Shown here: in pieces, positions 36,636 through 50,300 of the stretch
How the letters are laid out: the number at the start of each line of letters is the position of its first letter
Position numbering within the stretch: position 1 is the stretch's first letter
Origin: Pampus argenteus
Taxonomy: Eukaryota > Chordata > Actinopteri > Scombriformes > Stromateidae
Assembly: GCA_036937835.1 (NCBI GenBank)
Contig: CM072878.1
Location: 15,666,001 to 15,730,000, forward strand
Reading direction: 5' to 3'
DNA: 64,000 nt
Made by a program: the position numbers and the translations under genes
Notes under the pieces: generated by a model
Seen by the model: the letters and a program-made list of their open reading frames with translations, nothing else
The model's database searches: none
Told to the model about the DNA's origin: nothing

Positions 36636-37145
36636 CACAGTGATATACAGTCATGGATTATGAAGTGCCAAGAGGGGATGGTGAAGAGACGATGAGAGAG
36701 AAAAAAAAACCAAAAAAACTTCAAGGCAGTCAAGCAACATATCCACCAGTCGTGCAATGCATTGTGTGAAGCAGTTAATTTGTCTTACTGATCAGAGCAT
36801 TTCAGTATACCACTGCAAATATACCATTTTGCTAATCTTTTAATATTATTCATCTTTCATTCATGTCTCCAACATGGTTTTAAGATATGATCAGGTATGT
36901 GATTTCCTTCCCTTAAAGTCAAGTTCAGGAACGCCTTGACAGTCTTTTGTTTGACATTCCTGTATGTGACTACTAGTTCTACCAGTTTTATGAGAAGCAC
37001 AACATGCAAGCGCATTTGAACAATTTCAAAGCACATCACAAAATGGGCAAATTCAGTATTTCAGTGTGGATATTTCTCAATTTTTAACAATTTGTAGGAA
37101 GAAAAGTGCAATAATAATAATAATAAAAACATTTCACTTTATCCA
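36636..37145 (+). other. rnf222: Putative rnf222 3' UTR
   Basis: AT-rich sequence after the TAG stop. The first convincing AATAAA is at 37122-37127, inside a short (AAT)n run. No other gene is visible before the arhgap44 3' region. Confidence 0.45.
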
Positions 37146-38800
37146 ACTGCTGTTAAAGCAAGCTCATTGTTGTTCTATCCTGTTGTTGGATACACTGTTT
37201 CCAAGCAGCAGACAGTCACTTTGTGGGGAAAAGCTGTAAACTTTAAATACACCAGAATGCATGCAGCTTGTCCCCAGGAGACCAGGGAGGGGTTTTATTT
37301 CAGCAGTAAGACACAAACTTGGTTTAGTAGGAAAGAAAAGTGAGGTGTTATCGTGTTAACAAACCAGTCAGGCGCTCATGCTGACATTTCTCACCTTACA
37401 TAACAAGAACAGCTTTTTTTCCCCCAGCAATTTCCATGTCAGACTTTAATTTTACACATGCTGATAAAGTGGAACACATGTTAGATATGTGTTTAGTTGG
37501 AGGTTGTTAGTGGATGTATTAAACCCCGCGACAGCATATTATATACGGCACATGAACGTCTGTCACAAATGTGCATAAAGACAATGTAAACAGAGACACC
37601 TTGAAAACTTTCAGTAAGAAATAATTGATGCACCCATGACAGTCTGAAGGAGACAGACTAGCAGGTAGTGTTACAGATAACAGTGGAGAGTAGAGGCAGC
37701 TTTAAATGAAGAATAAGGTTTATTTTCAAAGACTCAGGAAACCCAGAGCAGAACTTTACTAGACTGGTAAAAGAAAAAAAAAACTGAAGACAAGAATCCA
37801 GCAAGACTGAAGAGAAAAACAGGACTTAAATACAAACAGAACTAATCAAGAAATGGGGCACAGGCGAGCAAGGAAAAAACAAAAGCAGGAAGCTGATTGG
37901 TTGGGGAAAACACAGGGAGCAGGGCTGGGCTGGCGAGGGTGATGCAGGGCAGGTGTGGAGGGAAAAACAGGTGGTGGAAGGAACACAGAACACAAAAACC
38001 AAACAAAAAAGTCTATGATCAATTCATGACACATAGAGATGAGCTGTGCCTGGCTCACTGCTGTAAGAAGATACACTGCTGGACTGTAGCATTAGATTAC
38101 CACTGACACTTTAAGGATCCAGAGTGAGGCAGAGCAGAGAGAGCCGGGTTTACTTTCTACATAAGGTCCATAAAGATAAAGATATGATAACTGTTTTCTT
38201 ATAAGAAAGCTTAATGTGAAATGAGTTCACTGTTTCAACATATTTAGCAGCGGATTGAGATTCACAATGAATGAAAGGCTCATGAGTGTCATCCTGACAA
38301 ATGTGTACACTCCTATAACCTGTAGGACTGGACGAGCAGGATAGCTCGAGGCTTGCCACTGGAAGAAACTACACTCTGGCTGGATATGTCCGACTAACTG
38401 ACTAACTCTCCAAGTCTGAATTGGAGGAGGATAATAATGATTAATTTCATTTGAGGAAATTAGGCTTTTTAGATGATAATCCTGTTGGAATAAATGTGAT
38501 GTCAGTGGATGGACCCAAGTTAACTGTAAAGTTGTAAAATGCACAAAAGTCACCGATTTCAAGGCTATTCAAAGAGATAATGACAAAACAGATGATAGTT
38601 TCAGGCCAGCATTATGAAAGTTAGGCTTCTCTACCAGTATGCTCATGTATACACAGGGTTAGATAACATTCAAAGCCCTTTTTAATTGAACAGTAACTCT
38701 ATGTGGACAGACAGAAGTCTTGTTCAGACTACACATGCAGCAAATACTGAAAGAAACACATGAACGAGATGAAATTATTAAAAATGTAGAGTTTAATATA
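37146..38800. other. Intergenic region between rnf222 and arhgap44 3' ends
   Basis: No gene, RNA or clear transposon was recognised. It is AT-rich with short polypurine stretches. The two genes converge on it. Confidence 0.5.
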
Positions 38801-38818
38801 TATATATATCTATATATA

Positions 38819-41765
38819 TTTATTTCTGACATTCTGATAAGGATTGCAGGTAGGCTTCACAGTACACACTGTGTTCCACTTGATATGCTAAGCAGAGGAG
38901 GAAGGGGTGGGCGTGGTGGGCTTGACAAGCGGCAGCGGTTTTTGTTTGTACACTAGTGAAAGCAGAAGGAGGCAGTACATCCACAGGCAACATCCACTCC
39001 TCTACCGTATTGCTCAAAAAAAAAAAAAAAAACCCTTGAAGGACCATTTTTCCTGTGATGAAATCTTGAGAATCCAACACTACCACTATTTTATCCTTTA
39101 CACTTCTTACAATCCCTAAAAAGACGGTGATTGACACAAAACGTGGGTTATCAAAAGACTATCTAGGCGCATGCATGATACTTTTTCAGATTTTCCTTTT
39201 TTTCCCCCCTCACCAACACTACCATCACCCGCAAACAACCCCTCCCCACAAAATGTAAACAAATTGAGCTTTAGTTTAGAGCAACATATTAATGGTGAGT
39301 TAGGAAATGCAGGCCTACGGTATTTAAAATGCTGCTTAAAACTATGTGATACAGTGTACTGTTTGGTGCAAAATGTGGTAAATATGTTTTGAAAAATGCC
39401 TTGAAAAAGTTCATTGATTCTGAAAATGATGATATGACGATGAAACTATGCTTTGTGTTTTAGGGGAAGGGTACAAGATTTTTTTCTTTTCAGCAGCATT
39501 AATAATCACACCGATAATGGACATGAATGCATGCATTTAGGTGGCTGTAAGTTCCAGTTATGATGCACAAAAGCATTATAGTAATACTGCCCTGTTCTTC
39601 TAATAGTACATGCCAACAGGCCCTAATTAACCCTCATCCATACACAATATACTCTGTTTAGCTCCGTTATTTATTACAAAATCAGGTAGCCATATACTGT
39701 TTGAAATCTGAGTGAGTCCACATTCAGTCAGCACACAAAAAGAGTCACCCCTGCCTCCTCGTATAAATGTATGGATCCAGCACAGAAAATAAAAACCTCT
39801 AGTACACATTGATTATGCCTATAGTTCCAAAATAACAACCAGTGTGAGGGCACTTGCAATTTTTGTCATATAATCACCACAACTATCAATATAATTATCA
39901 ACATCATCACCAAAAATCTTCAGAAACATATCCATTGAGAACACACACACACACCAATTCATACCATAGATCACTTTTGGAGAGAGGTTAATTAAGAAGT
40001 CATTTTTTGTCAGAAGTAAAATTCACACACAAAACAAACTTTAAAACAAAGGAAACAAATAGCTTTGCAATAAAATTAATGGCTTTATATTGTACTTTTG
40101 GGAAGGGTGACTTTGACCACTTTTGGGTTGAGGTGGATCAGTAAACATTGTAATTGCACTTAACAAAATTTATCACCCCTAAGATGTTTTGAATGAAATG
40201 AAAAAAAAAAGTGACACTGCAGCATCTGTTATCTAACCAATCAAGGATACAGAACAATTTTACATTTATAGTTTGGACTATATTTATCCTTATTATGAAC
40301 CAATTAACTGTTCCAGGTGGGCTTAATCAAATGATTTACACAGGTATCTATTTAATAAATTATTGAAACAAAAAGGATAGGGCGTTGGTGTGCAACTCAT
40401 GTGTGCTCTTGCATGTTTGAAGTCAAAGCTCAGGAGACAGAATTAGAAATACCACGATTGATTTCTAGCAGAAATAATGTTCTGCATTTCTGCTGCAGCA
40501 TCTTTGTTACCTGGTGAAACATTATGAATCTACAGTAAACCTGTGAACTGTGTGCAGGGACAAAAATAACATCAAATTATTTAATCATTACACTTTCTAC
40601 ACATGATAAATATCAGCACGTATATTGTTATCATATACTGTCTATTTAAGATATGCATTTTACATATACTGCTCCTCTCTCAGATTTATATACATGAATG
40701 TATGTACAGACTTTGTATTTACACTAGGGGTCAAAGGTCACCCGAAGCACTTGAAACAAGGTTAAGAGAGAGAACATACAAACCTAAAGGCAGTGTAGTC
40801 ATCCATTCATTATCATTAAACTGTAACAGCACACAACACATACGTGGTCTACACACAAAATAAAACACTGCCATTCAGAGGCCCTTGATCCGAAAGCAGT
40901 TTGTTCATATTGGCTTGTCATGCAAACACATTGTGGTGCTTCATAACTGAGTAACAGATGCAAGTTCAAAAATTGTAATTTACAATAACATTCTTCTCAT
41001 ACTGTGCTGGTACAAAGTGGGTTTAGATAAAGAACTACAGTTATGTGTGATAGAAGAGGGGGAATCGAAACTGGTGGTGACGATAATAATAATAAATGCA
41101 ATAAACTGCATTTAATCTTTCATCCTACATGTGAAACCTGCCTGTAGGGCTCAGCATTTTTCTAATGTGCACAAAACTTGAATACCCTGTGAGCAATATA
41201 ACAAGACTACTCTCTCTCACTCTATCTCTCTGTTTCACCCTGAGGATGGGCTTTGCTCCTAACCATGTCAGGCTCTGAGTTTCCCCTAACCACATGTTGT
41301 ACAACTTGTGAATATCATATTGCAATTTGATTGCATGTTCTAATAAGGCAAAAAAGAAATAATAAAAATTTAAAAAAAGATTCACAGAAATACATACCAC
41401 TGCATCAAACAACAAAGATAAACAAAGCGAAAAGCGGGGAAAAAAAGAGAAACATTTAAAAAATCTTTTAATTTAATACTTATCTATATTTCAGTCTTTC
41501 CTCCTAAAGGCAACTGTTCCTCCACTATGGCATTTTGGTGTTGTTGTTTTTTTTTTTTTTGTAGTCACATTTATGTACTAGCGAGCAATTGTAAGAGAGA
41601 AGTTTCTTTGCAGCCTGTAGCAGATATGAGGGAAGGGTTCGAGTTCTGGTTTCAGGTGGGCATTGGTGAGGCCATTTGGTGTTTCCATCAGGCCTTGGCG
41701 GTGACAGTTAAGAGTATGTACAGCCATAGGGGTGCTGGTAAGCTGTGATGCCTTAGGGTCTTAGG
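38819..41765 (-). other. arhgap44: Probable arhgap44 3' UTR
   Basis: The DNA after the arhgap44 stop on the - strand is gene-free and AT-rich. Candidate - strand AATAAA signals are at 39675-39670 and 38824-38819. The 3' UTR would be 2.1-2.9 kb; the end is not proven. Confidence 0.4.
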
Positions 41766-44700
41766 TCATAGAGTGGTGCTCTGGGGTTCCTCCTCAGGCA
41801 CAGCGTCCCCCTCTGGAGAGTCTGTCACTGCCAGGGACCTCCTGCAGGGGGCACCGCTGAACTCATCGATGAGGCTGTCCAGATTGACATTGATGGAGGG
41901 GATTTCATAATTGAAGATATCTAATGGTGAGCATGTCGGGAGAGTATAATGAGCAGAATGGCAGAAATGGTGATGACGAGCAAGAGGTGGTGGAGGAGGA
42001 GGAGGAGAAGAGGGCATAATGATGATGGCAATGGGGTGTAAAAAACGGAAGAGAGCAGAAATAATATTAATCTTTTTGGGATTGAACTCATGGTAAGTGG
42101 CATATGATGTCTAACCTGATTGAAATAATCAGTAGATTACATGTGCTTCACATTCTACACAGGGATTTTTTTTTTTTCGTTCAGTGTGTTGCTAGTCACA
42201 CCTGAGCAAGCTTGTCAATGACTAGTGTGGTATGTCACAGCTTTTTTGGTCTTTTGAGACAACAGCAACAGATATTCTGTCAGATAAAATACAATAACAG
42301 GTCAAAATGACTGCACAATGACACATTACTGTACACGTTTACAACAATGGCCGGGTAAACCAACACAGAGGCAACAAGATGTGTGTGTGGAACTCTGTGG
42401 AAAGATGGCACCAAGACACCAAGTAGGCTTGAAGTAACAATGGACGCATGAGGACCAGATATTTGCTCTAAATAAAAGTATTCTAAAGCGCTGCTGCGTT
42501 TACTTAAAGCAGCAGGTACAAGCAGAGACTGATGACTACTCCTGTGTAGGAATGAGATGGAGCGTGGCAGTGTAGTAAAAGGGAGCAGAGGTTATAAAAA
42601 GCGATGGACCTGCCAAAGAAGGAGTGGGGGTTACCTGTGGCCCGCCCATACCGGTGGCAGGGGCGTTAGAGGGGGGATGTCTGCTAGCAAAGAAAAGAAG
42701 AGGGAGGGGCGGGCTTTAAGATGGACTTTTTAAAGCGACGGTGTCTGCAATGTGAACGCAGTGTGGTGCACTCTGGGAAGTCCTTGAGCCATGCTTAGTC
42801 AGTCGAACTACAACATTCAAAGAGACAGTAATGTCAACCTGCTCGGAGGGGAATAGGGAAAACATTCTGGTTGATAGCTACAGCTATGAGCTATGTTTGA
42901 GGCAGGCTGCAGGAGACCCCAGAGGCAACCACAACACGAGGCCAGGCAGTGAGATGGAGCGCATGGGGCGGAGGGGAGGGGGGCGGTCTGGCTTACCCTA
43001 AAAGTCCCCCTCACACTTAGCCCACACTGAATCCCTGGCCTCACACAGCTGCAAGGTACACAATAGTAGCAGGGGGGACAAGAGAGTAATAAATATAACA
43101 AAATGACAGAATGATTGGTATATATTGACAGAACACCTCATCATCAGAACATCATATGGTAGATATATTGTGGGGTTTGTCTGGCTAGGTTTTTCCATGC
43201 CTGCTATATGCAATAGGAGAGACTGGACTGGTGTGAACTGCGTACAGTAAGCCTCTGACCTACCTCTGCCGAGTGAGGGTCTGGGTAACACAGATAAACA
43301 GAGAGCACATGATGAATCTAATGGCAACTTCCATACAAGCAGGACGAGCTATGCTTATCTGATGTTTCCACACATTACCCAGAAACATCATCACATAACA
43401 CAAGCAATGAATACATAGGCCAGGAGATCTGCTTACTACAATTACACAAAAAATGCTACTTTTTACATTTAGTATCATTCTCAGGCATCTGTGTCTAAAA
43501 GGCAACGTTTATTCATTCAGACATTCGTTTGGGAACAGTCGAAAAAGGGGACAGGTATCTTTTTTTTTTTTTTTTTTAATCTACGGTGATAAGTCCTACA
43601 AAGTCCTACACTCGTCCACCGTCTCCATTGGACAGAGCCACAGCGAGTCTGAGTGAGGGCCGCTGCAGCCCCACCTGTGGTGGTGGCAGCGGGGGAGTTG
43701 TTGCCAAGGGCTGATGTTTACCTGTAGACATGCTCTCCCCGGGAGACAGTCCATCCAGAAGGCCCTGCTCCAGGGGTTGGGGAATTGGGGCCGTGGCCAG
43801 GCCAGTAATCCCCGGGGGGGCTGTGGGCGGCTGAGGAGGGGGCAGGCTGGGTCTCTGCCTAGGCTTAGGGGCAGGCCGCGACTTGGTAAGCGTTCCGGTC
43901 AGGGAGGGCGGGGACGAAAGGGAGTGAGATGCCCCCAATGGGGTTTGCCCAGGGGAGGATGGGGGCACTTGCCCTGGGGGGCAGACCAGTCCATAAGGGG
44001 ATGGGGTACTAGGAGGGGTGGGAGACAGGCTGACTGGTGACGGCTGACCTGTCGACTGGTCGGACATCCCACCAGACTGGCCGTAGGGGACCTTGGGAGG
44101 CACAGGGGCCAACTTCTTAGAACCTGGAAAGACGCATTACAGTCATATTACTGTCTCATGTTAAAAATACATACACAGAAAAACAAGGAAAGAAGAATAA
44201 TAATAATAAGAGAGGTGCTGACCTTTGCGCAGGGTGTGTGGACTGTGCTCTGTGGAGTGGGGGGACTGGCTGCAGCTCTGAGGACTACTGTTGAGGGGGA
44301 CTGTTGGACCTGCCACCTGGATGGCTTTGTGTCCAATTACAGGGGAGAGCTCTTTACTCTTCAATGAACTGAAAAAGACAGACATACATTAATATATATG
44401 TACTGTATGTATTAGCGATATTAGACGCAGCATGATTGAAATGTCACTACACCTCATCCTTATCGCTTTAGTGCCACATCGACCACCACCACCATCACCA
44501 CCTACTGTCATTACTTTAGAGTACCAATGTTACCGAGGTTTTCTCCAACCCAAAAAATGTGTGTTTCCAACAAATTCGCCACCTGAAGTCACGTCAAGAA
44601 GGAGTGTTATCAAGCGAGCTTGTTCTGACTGCAGAATTGCTGTAATGGATCACACTGTCCTCTGTGGTTGTAACACCAACAATTTATGAGTCAGGAAACT

Positions 44701-47326
44701 GCCACGGCCACTCTATACAAACTCAGCAGTTTGGGTCTAGCTTGAAAATGTGTATCCTGTATGAATATATTCCACACAGCAGTTTACCAAGACATTACAA
44801 AGTCAGTATACAAAGTCAGTTAGTTACAAATCCTGAAAACCCTCTAGTGTAAAAACATGATGCTTTACTTTTGCTGGTTATTAAATGTTGCTAAATAGAA
44901 TAAATACATGCATATGCTATTTGATAGCCATATGCAGCAATGTCCATGTATTTATCGTCCACTCAATACCAGCATCAAATCAAATGCTATATAAGCCAGT
45001 AACATCCTTAGTTGCTAGGCAACCACCATGGGAGGCCTTCCTGGACAACCTGAATGTTACAGAATCGGAGGTATGTAATTTGAAGTGGGAGGAACAAAAA
45101 AGCAAAAAGAAAATATGAGCCAGCGAGCTAGAGGAGAGGAAAGATAAAGTCTGCCACTCTGTAATGCATCCCTAGTGGCCATGGGTGTGTTGTATTTACC
45201 TAGTCAGCCTGGGGGGTCCTCTCTCTCGGGCACATGGACAGGCAGCCCACGGTGGGGGCGGGGGCGCGGAAGAAGGGAGGCTAGGGGGATTGCCAAGGGA
45301 CTGTTCATGGCGGGTTAGTACCAAGGGGGTTTTCATGTAGAGTGGTGAAACGTTAGTGTCTGGTGGGGGGGCATGCGATATATCACCAGGTGGGCTGTGC
45401 TTGGGGAAGTGCAGACAGCTGGGTTTGGGATTTGAATTGATGTCAAGTGACGAGGAAGAGGAGGAAGAAGAGGAGGAAGGGGGCGGGGCAGGGGGAATGA
45501 AGCCAGACCAGCGTAGTGGGGGCGGGGGAGAGGCGGGGGGCTGGGACTCTGGACCTGGTGCCACAGGGCGAGCGCAGGGTGGGGGTTTGGGATAGAAGTG
45601 GTGAGGGGCAGCGTGGCACGAGGAGATGGGGTAAGGGGGGGGTGGCCGGTCCTCCCCTGGGGGTGGGTGGGCATGAGAGGTGTCCGGCCGATTGGGCGAC
45701 ACGTTGTCTGAGCTGTAGATATTAAGAGAATAGACAGCACAAAAGACACAGCTCTAGTGATTGAACAGGGAGACGCACTGGAGCGATATAGGATAAGCTG
45801 TTTTTGATGAATACTGTGTTAATTGGTCCGTAGCCAAAAGAAGAAGGAAAAAAAAAAAAGCACTTTAGGTAGGTGGTGGGCACCAAGCTTAGCACACAGT
45901 CAGCTTAGTGCAAATACATAGACAAGCACAAAGAAACAGCAAAGGAAAAAAACGTTTTATTGCCAAAGGAAAGGAATGAAGTGCGTCGCTCCTTCTGTGA
46001 TCACCTTGTGTCTGCACACTGCATGGAGCTGTGAGGATCTGTCTCTGGAGCCAAAGTGCTGATCTGCAGGTTACAACATTATCAAGCTGAGCTGATGACT
46101 AAATGTCTCCTCTCTGCTGCATATGGTAACCCTATCTGCTTTCATCCTACAGTATACGGCTTGTTTGCATTGCAGGTCCTGCAGTCAGCCCAGGGCAGTG
46201 TGAAGCAGACACAAAACCCTTTCATTGGCTGAAAGAGCCACAGCAGAGGAGAGGGAAGCCAGCTAGGCCAGAAGCCATATTATCTCTTGTCTGCCACACA
46301 GCAGATCCTGCAACCATGAGGTGATTATTCATGTGCTTAACTATGATAATCATACCATACAGAAAAAAAAAAATGGTGAAATCAGTCTGAGTGTGAACAG
46401 AAAAGGAAATAATTTATGACTAAAGCTGAGAAAGCCAAGCCACATTGATGGGATATTTTAAATATTAGCATGCTCGCAAGGACAGATTGAAGCTTAAGTG
46501 CCATGTACAGAAACAAAACTTCCATACAGCATTTGGACTAAAAGACCTCAGATTCATAAATTTTCATTATTCATTTTAAATTTTACCCACAGTGACATCA
46601 ACCTGACAACCCACAATGAGAACCGAACAACTGAAGGAATGCATAGTGTGAGTGAGTAATCATAATAATAACAGCATGAAACATGAAGGTCGGTGACAGA
46701 GATACACTAATAACAACATGGATGGCAAATTAATGGGAGTATGATTAACACAGCCAAGGATCTTGAACAGACAGAGCTGATGATGGTGGTGACGATGGTG
46801 GTTATGACAATAAAAATAAACAGGAGGAAGAGAGAAGCAGTGTCTCCACAGTGACTTACCAAACCCTTTCTCCAGGCGGAGGTGTCGCAGACGGGGAGGC
46901 GGCGAGCTCTCCAGGCTGCTCGGGGATAAGTGTATCCGCTGGAGAGCTCGGACCTTGCATGCCTGGAGGGGTGGAAGAGGTCTTGCGCGCCAGCGTGGAT
47001 GAGCCCTTACGAGACACCCAGGAGGTATCCATAACCCGAACACCCATACTGGAAACAAACACATATATACAGAGTCATAAATGATGAGGAGGAATTCACT
47101 CATTCACAGAGGTAAGTGGGGGGTAGTAAGGAAAGAAGTGGGTAAAAGACATGATACGGTACCTTTGTATCTTCCTAATGCTGCATTAGTAGGGGGAAGA
47201 GAGGCAAAAGGGATATGAGGTCAGAAGTGATGCAGACATGGTTCACAAAACCAGACTAAAACAAGGAAATTCGAGTTTGGCTGCAACATTAAGGATCTGA
47301 AATGGAAACAAATGGCATGTGTGCGC

Positions 47327-47365
<39 letters not shown>

Positions 47366-50300
47366 ACATATATAGTGTAAATGACAGGGAGATTAGATCC
47401 ACAGTGGCAGGGAGGAGCAGAAGGGATGGACCAGAGGTGAGAGGATAAATAATGAAATAAAATATATAACCAGCCTGCACTTATCTACTGACCAATTAGA
47501 GACTTGTGTTTTCAAATTAAACCTGTTTGGTCTTAGAAAAACACAGACAGATAGATGTGTTTCTCCTCAGCTGCTCATTATGCTAAATAGATAAAAGCTA
47601 TCTTCTATCACCTCATACTGATAGTCTGTGATTATGTATAGTTAACCTCCTGACTACCAGATCGATGCTTATAATATCACAGCTCTTTTCTTAGTTTGAT
47701 GGGAGTATTTTGGTGAAGGCACTGGTTCTAATTCTGCCAGTGATTTTCCACAGGCTGGTCGAATGACTCAGGCCAGGTGACGTGCTCGTCAGACTGTGAA
47801 TGAGGAGCTGAATGTGGGAGGATGGGAAGATAGTGCTAGAGAAATATTTCCTGAGAAAAAAGAGGGAGCCAGCATCCCTCCATCAGAGCCCTGTTGCCAT
47901 GGAGACAATGCCACTCAAGGCAATTCTGCTTCTGAGCGTAGCGTTTGGCCTCCTCTCCTCTTGATGAATCCTGATAATAGGGGGATGTAGTTGTATGTGC
48001 AGGAATTATTGGCAGGTGAGATGTAGAGTACAGCCATCACCTCTCTGTGGCCTATGGAGGCTTCTGACTCACTAGAGCGAAAACTGTAGATTACACGATG
48101 TGTAAATATATAACACCGCAGTAATGGATTTTTAATGTGCAAGTTTCGGCTTCCTCAAATATAAGAAGTCAATATCAGATGCCTGAGAGGAGGCGTGGGT
48201 GGAAAGAGAGAAGCACAGAGAGATAAAGAGAGTGAGAGAGAGAGAGGTAGGCAACAGAAGGATGCACTTGGCATCATACCCATCCTTCTTGTAAAACTCC
48301 AGCATCATGTTATCGGTGGCGACACTTAGTGGGCGTCGGCTCTGGTCGTGCTGCTGCTTGCGCTCAGATTGGTCCATGTCTGGTGAGGGCATGGAGCTGT
48401 AGTTGGAGTTGTGATTGGTGTGGATCGGGCTGCCATAGCTGCCTGTCAAGTTGAATTCAATCTCTGAGGGGGGGAGCAGACACACCATCAGCATATAGTA
48501 TATTGTATTTGCAGCTTGTGTTAAGTAGTGTTTTGGGGATGTATGTATTGCTCTGTGTGTGATTTGAGTGCATACGAGAAGTCTACAAAATTGGAATCTA
48601 TCTATTTTATGTACCTATAATAGATAAAAATTAAATGATTTGTTGTTTTGTCACAAATGTTTGTTGTATTGGTGTATTTTGGTGTTGTACTGTTCATGTG
48701 AACAGACAGCCTATAGAGAACAATGATGATATCACAGGGTATCATCATAATCATACAGGGCTGAGCAAATAATAATAATAATAATAATTAATATGAGTAT
48801 ATAAAATAGGTTTTCCACTAATTGTTCTGAAAAAAAAAATCTTAATTTGAACAAAACTGGCAACGTTGTGCACCCTAATTCAATAATACAGTTAAGATCA
48901 ATAAAAAAAAATTGGATGGTGCCCAGCCCAACTACAATATTACATACATAGGATGTGATCCCCACCTCCAGGGAAGAACCAATCAGCATGCTGGATGATA
49001 GGCTCAATGATTCCAACAATCTGTAGAGACACAGTGGTCATCATCTCTGTCATGTTCCTGAAACGAAGAGAGAGAATTGAGCTAATAATCATGTAACACG
49101 GTACACACACGTAAAAGAGCTGTGTTAAGAATACATACGGTTCAGTGTGCGTCCAGAGCAGGTTTGGGCCGAGGACAATCGCCATGTTACCGGCCGTCAT
49201 CTTGTTTGCATCTTGATACTCGCTCAGCTTGGCTAAGAATTTAACTAGATATCTGTAGGATTTAAATAAAAGAGCAAAACAGTTTATAATGTATGTCATT
49301 GTTTTGTCTGGAATATGTTAAATTTCACACATCTGCCAACCCTACAGAGCTGATTGTCATTTGCTTTTTTATCTACATTTTGACTCATAAACTGTCAAAT
49401 TTTCATTGCAGATTTTCCACAAAGCAGAGCTGCTCATTCAGATAATTGTAGTTCTGCACGTCTCAACTTGTATTGTAAGTATAGTAATAGCAGCAGCAGT
49501 TTAAACCTGCAGATATACTGTAGTATATATTGATGTTATACCTTTCAAGCCAAGAAATTTTTTTCTTGCCTGTAGGTGGTGCAATTTGCACTGGAACTGC
49601 AGGAAACTGATGGTACAATCGGATATAATTGTCTGTGCCTTAATTCTGGATACTTAAATGACACATTTTGGACGTGGAAGTTTCAGGCTTTCATACCGTA
49701 CTCACAAACATCACACTGACTCGTACAGGAGCTGTAAGCAAAAACAATTATTTCTATATACAGCAGCGTAGCCACGTGACAACATGGACAAATGACTGAC
49801 CTGAAATTGTTCAAGTTGTCTGTGGGGAGTTTCTCACACGCTGCCATCAATGCTTGTAGTCTCTTGTCCATATCTTGAACACTAGGGAAATGAAAAATAA
49901 TTACGTTTTATTTTTATTCTACTTCTAATGAATGTCATTATCTTTCATTTAGGCAGTTATAGACCCCCACCCCCCCTACTATTTTCTATACTCAGTGGCA
50001 TTATTCAAGAAAATACTTTTAATAAGGAATCAGCGACTCACTTGGAAGCCTGAATCCATTCATCATAAAGTTCAGTGGTCATCAAAGGCTCAGGGAGCTC
50101 ACGGAGGTATGATTTTAGAGCCCCTGTGGGTGAGAAAAATAGGAAGAGAGTAAAAACTGTTCAGCTTTTTGAGAGGAGGGTTATTTTCTCCTTTCAGAGT
50201 ACTGGCGGGGCTATGCCCTATATTTCCACTCCTCTCCAACAGGCCCTCGCAGCTAATGCAGCTGCCAGATTCAGATTTACTCAACACAGATTTCATGCTA

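Noticed and set aside
41921..42017. Upstream extension of the last arhgap44 exon (Pro-rich, starts MPSSPPPP)
   Set aside because: The frame is open, but the ATTAG acceptor at 41921-41925 joins exon 21 in phase and restores the human-like sequence; extension would be intron.
43714..44040. + strand 108-codon Gly/Arg-rich frame
   Set aside because: Antisense shadow of the proline-rich arhgap44 exon 21.
45356..45595. + strand frame with poly-Glu and Gly-rich sequence
   Set aside because: It is the antisense of the poly-Ser/Pro arhgap44 exon 19; splice phase and length fit only the - strand.
49565..49590. CCTGTAGGTGGTGCAAT, possible CTCF site
   Set aside because: The AG of the core is missing on both strands; a similar stretch at about 21298 fails the same test.
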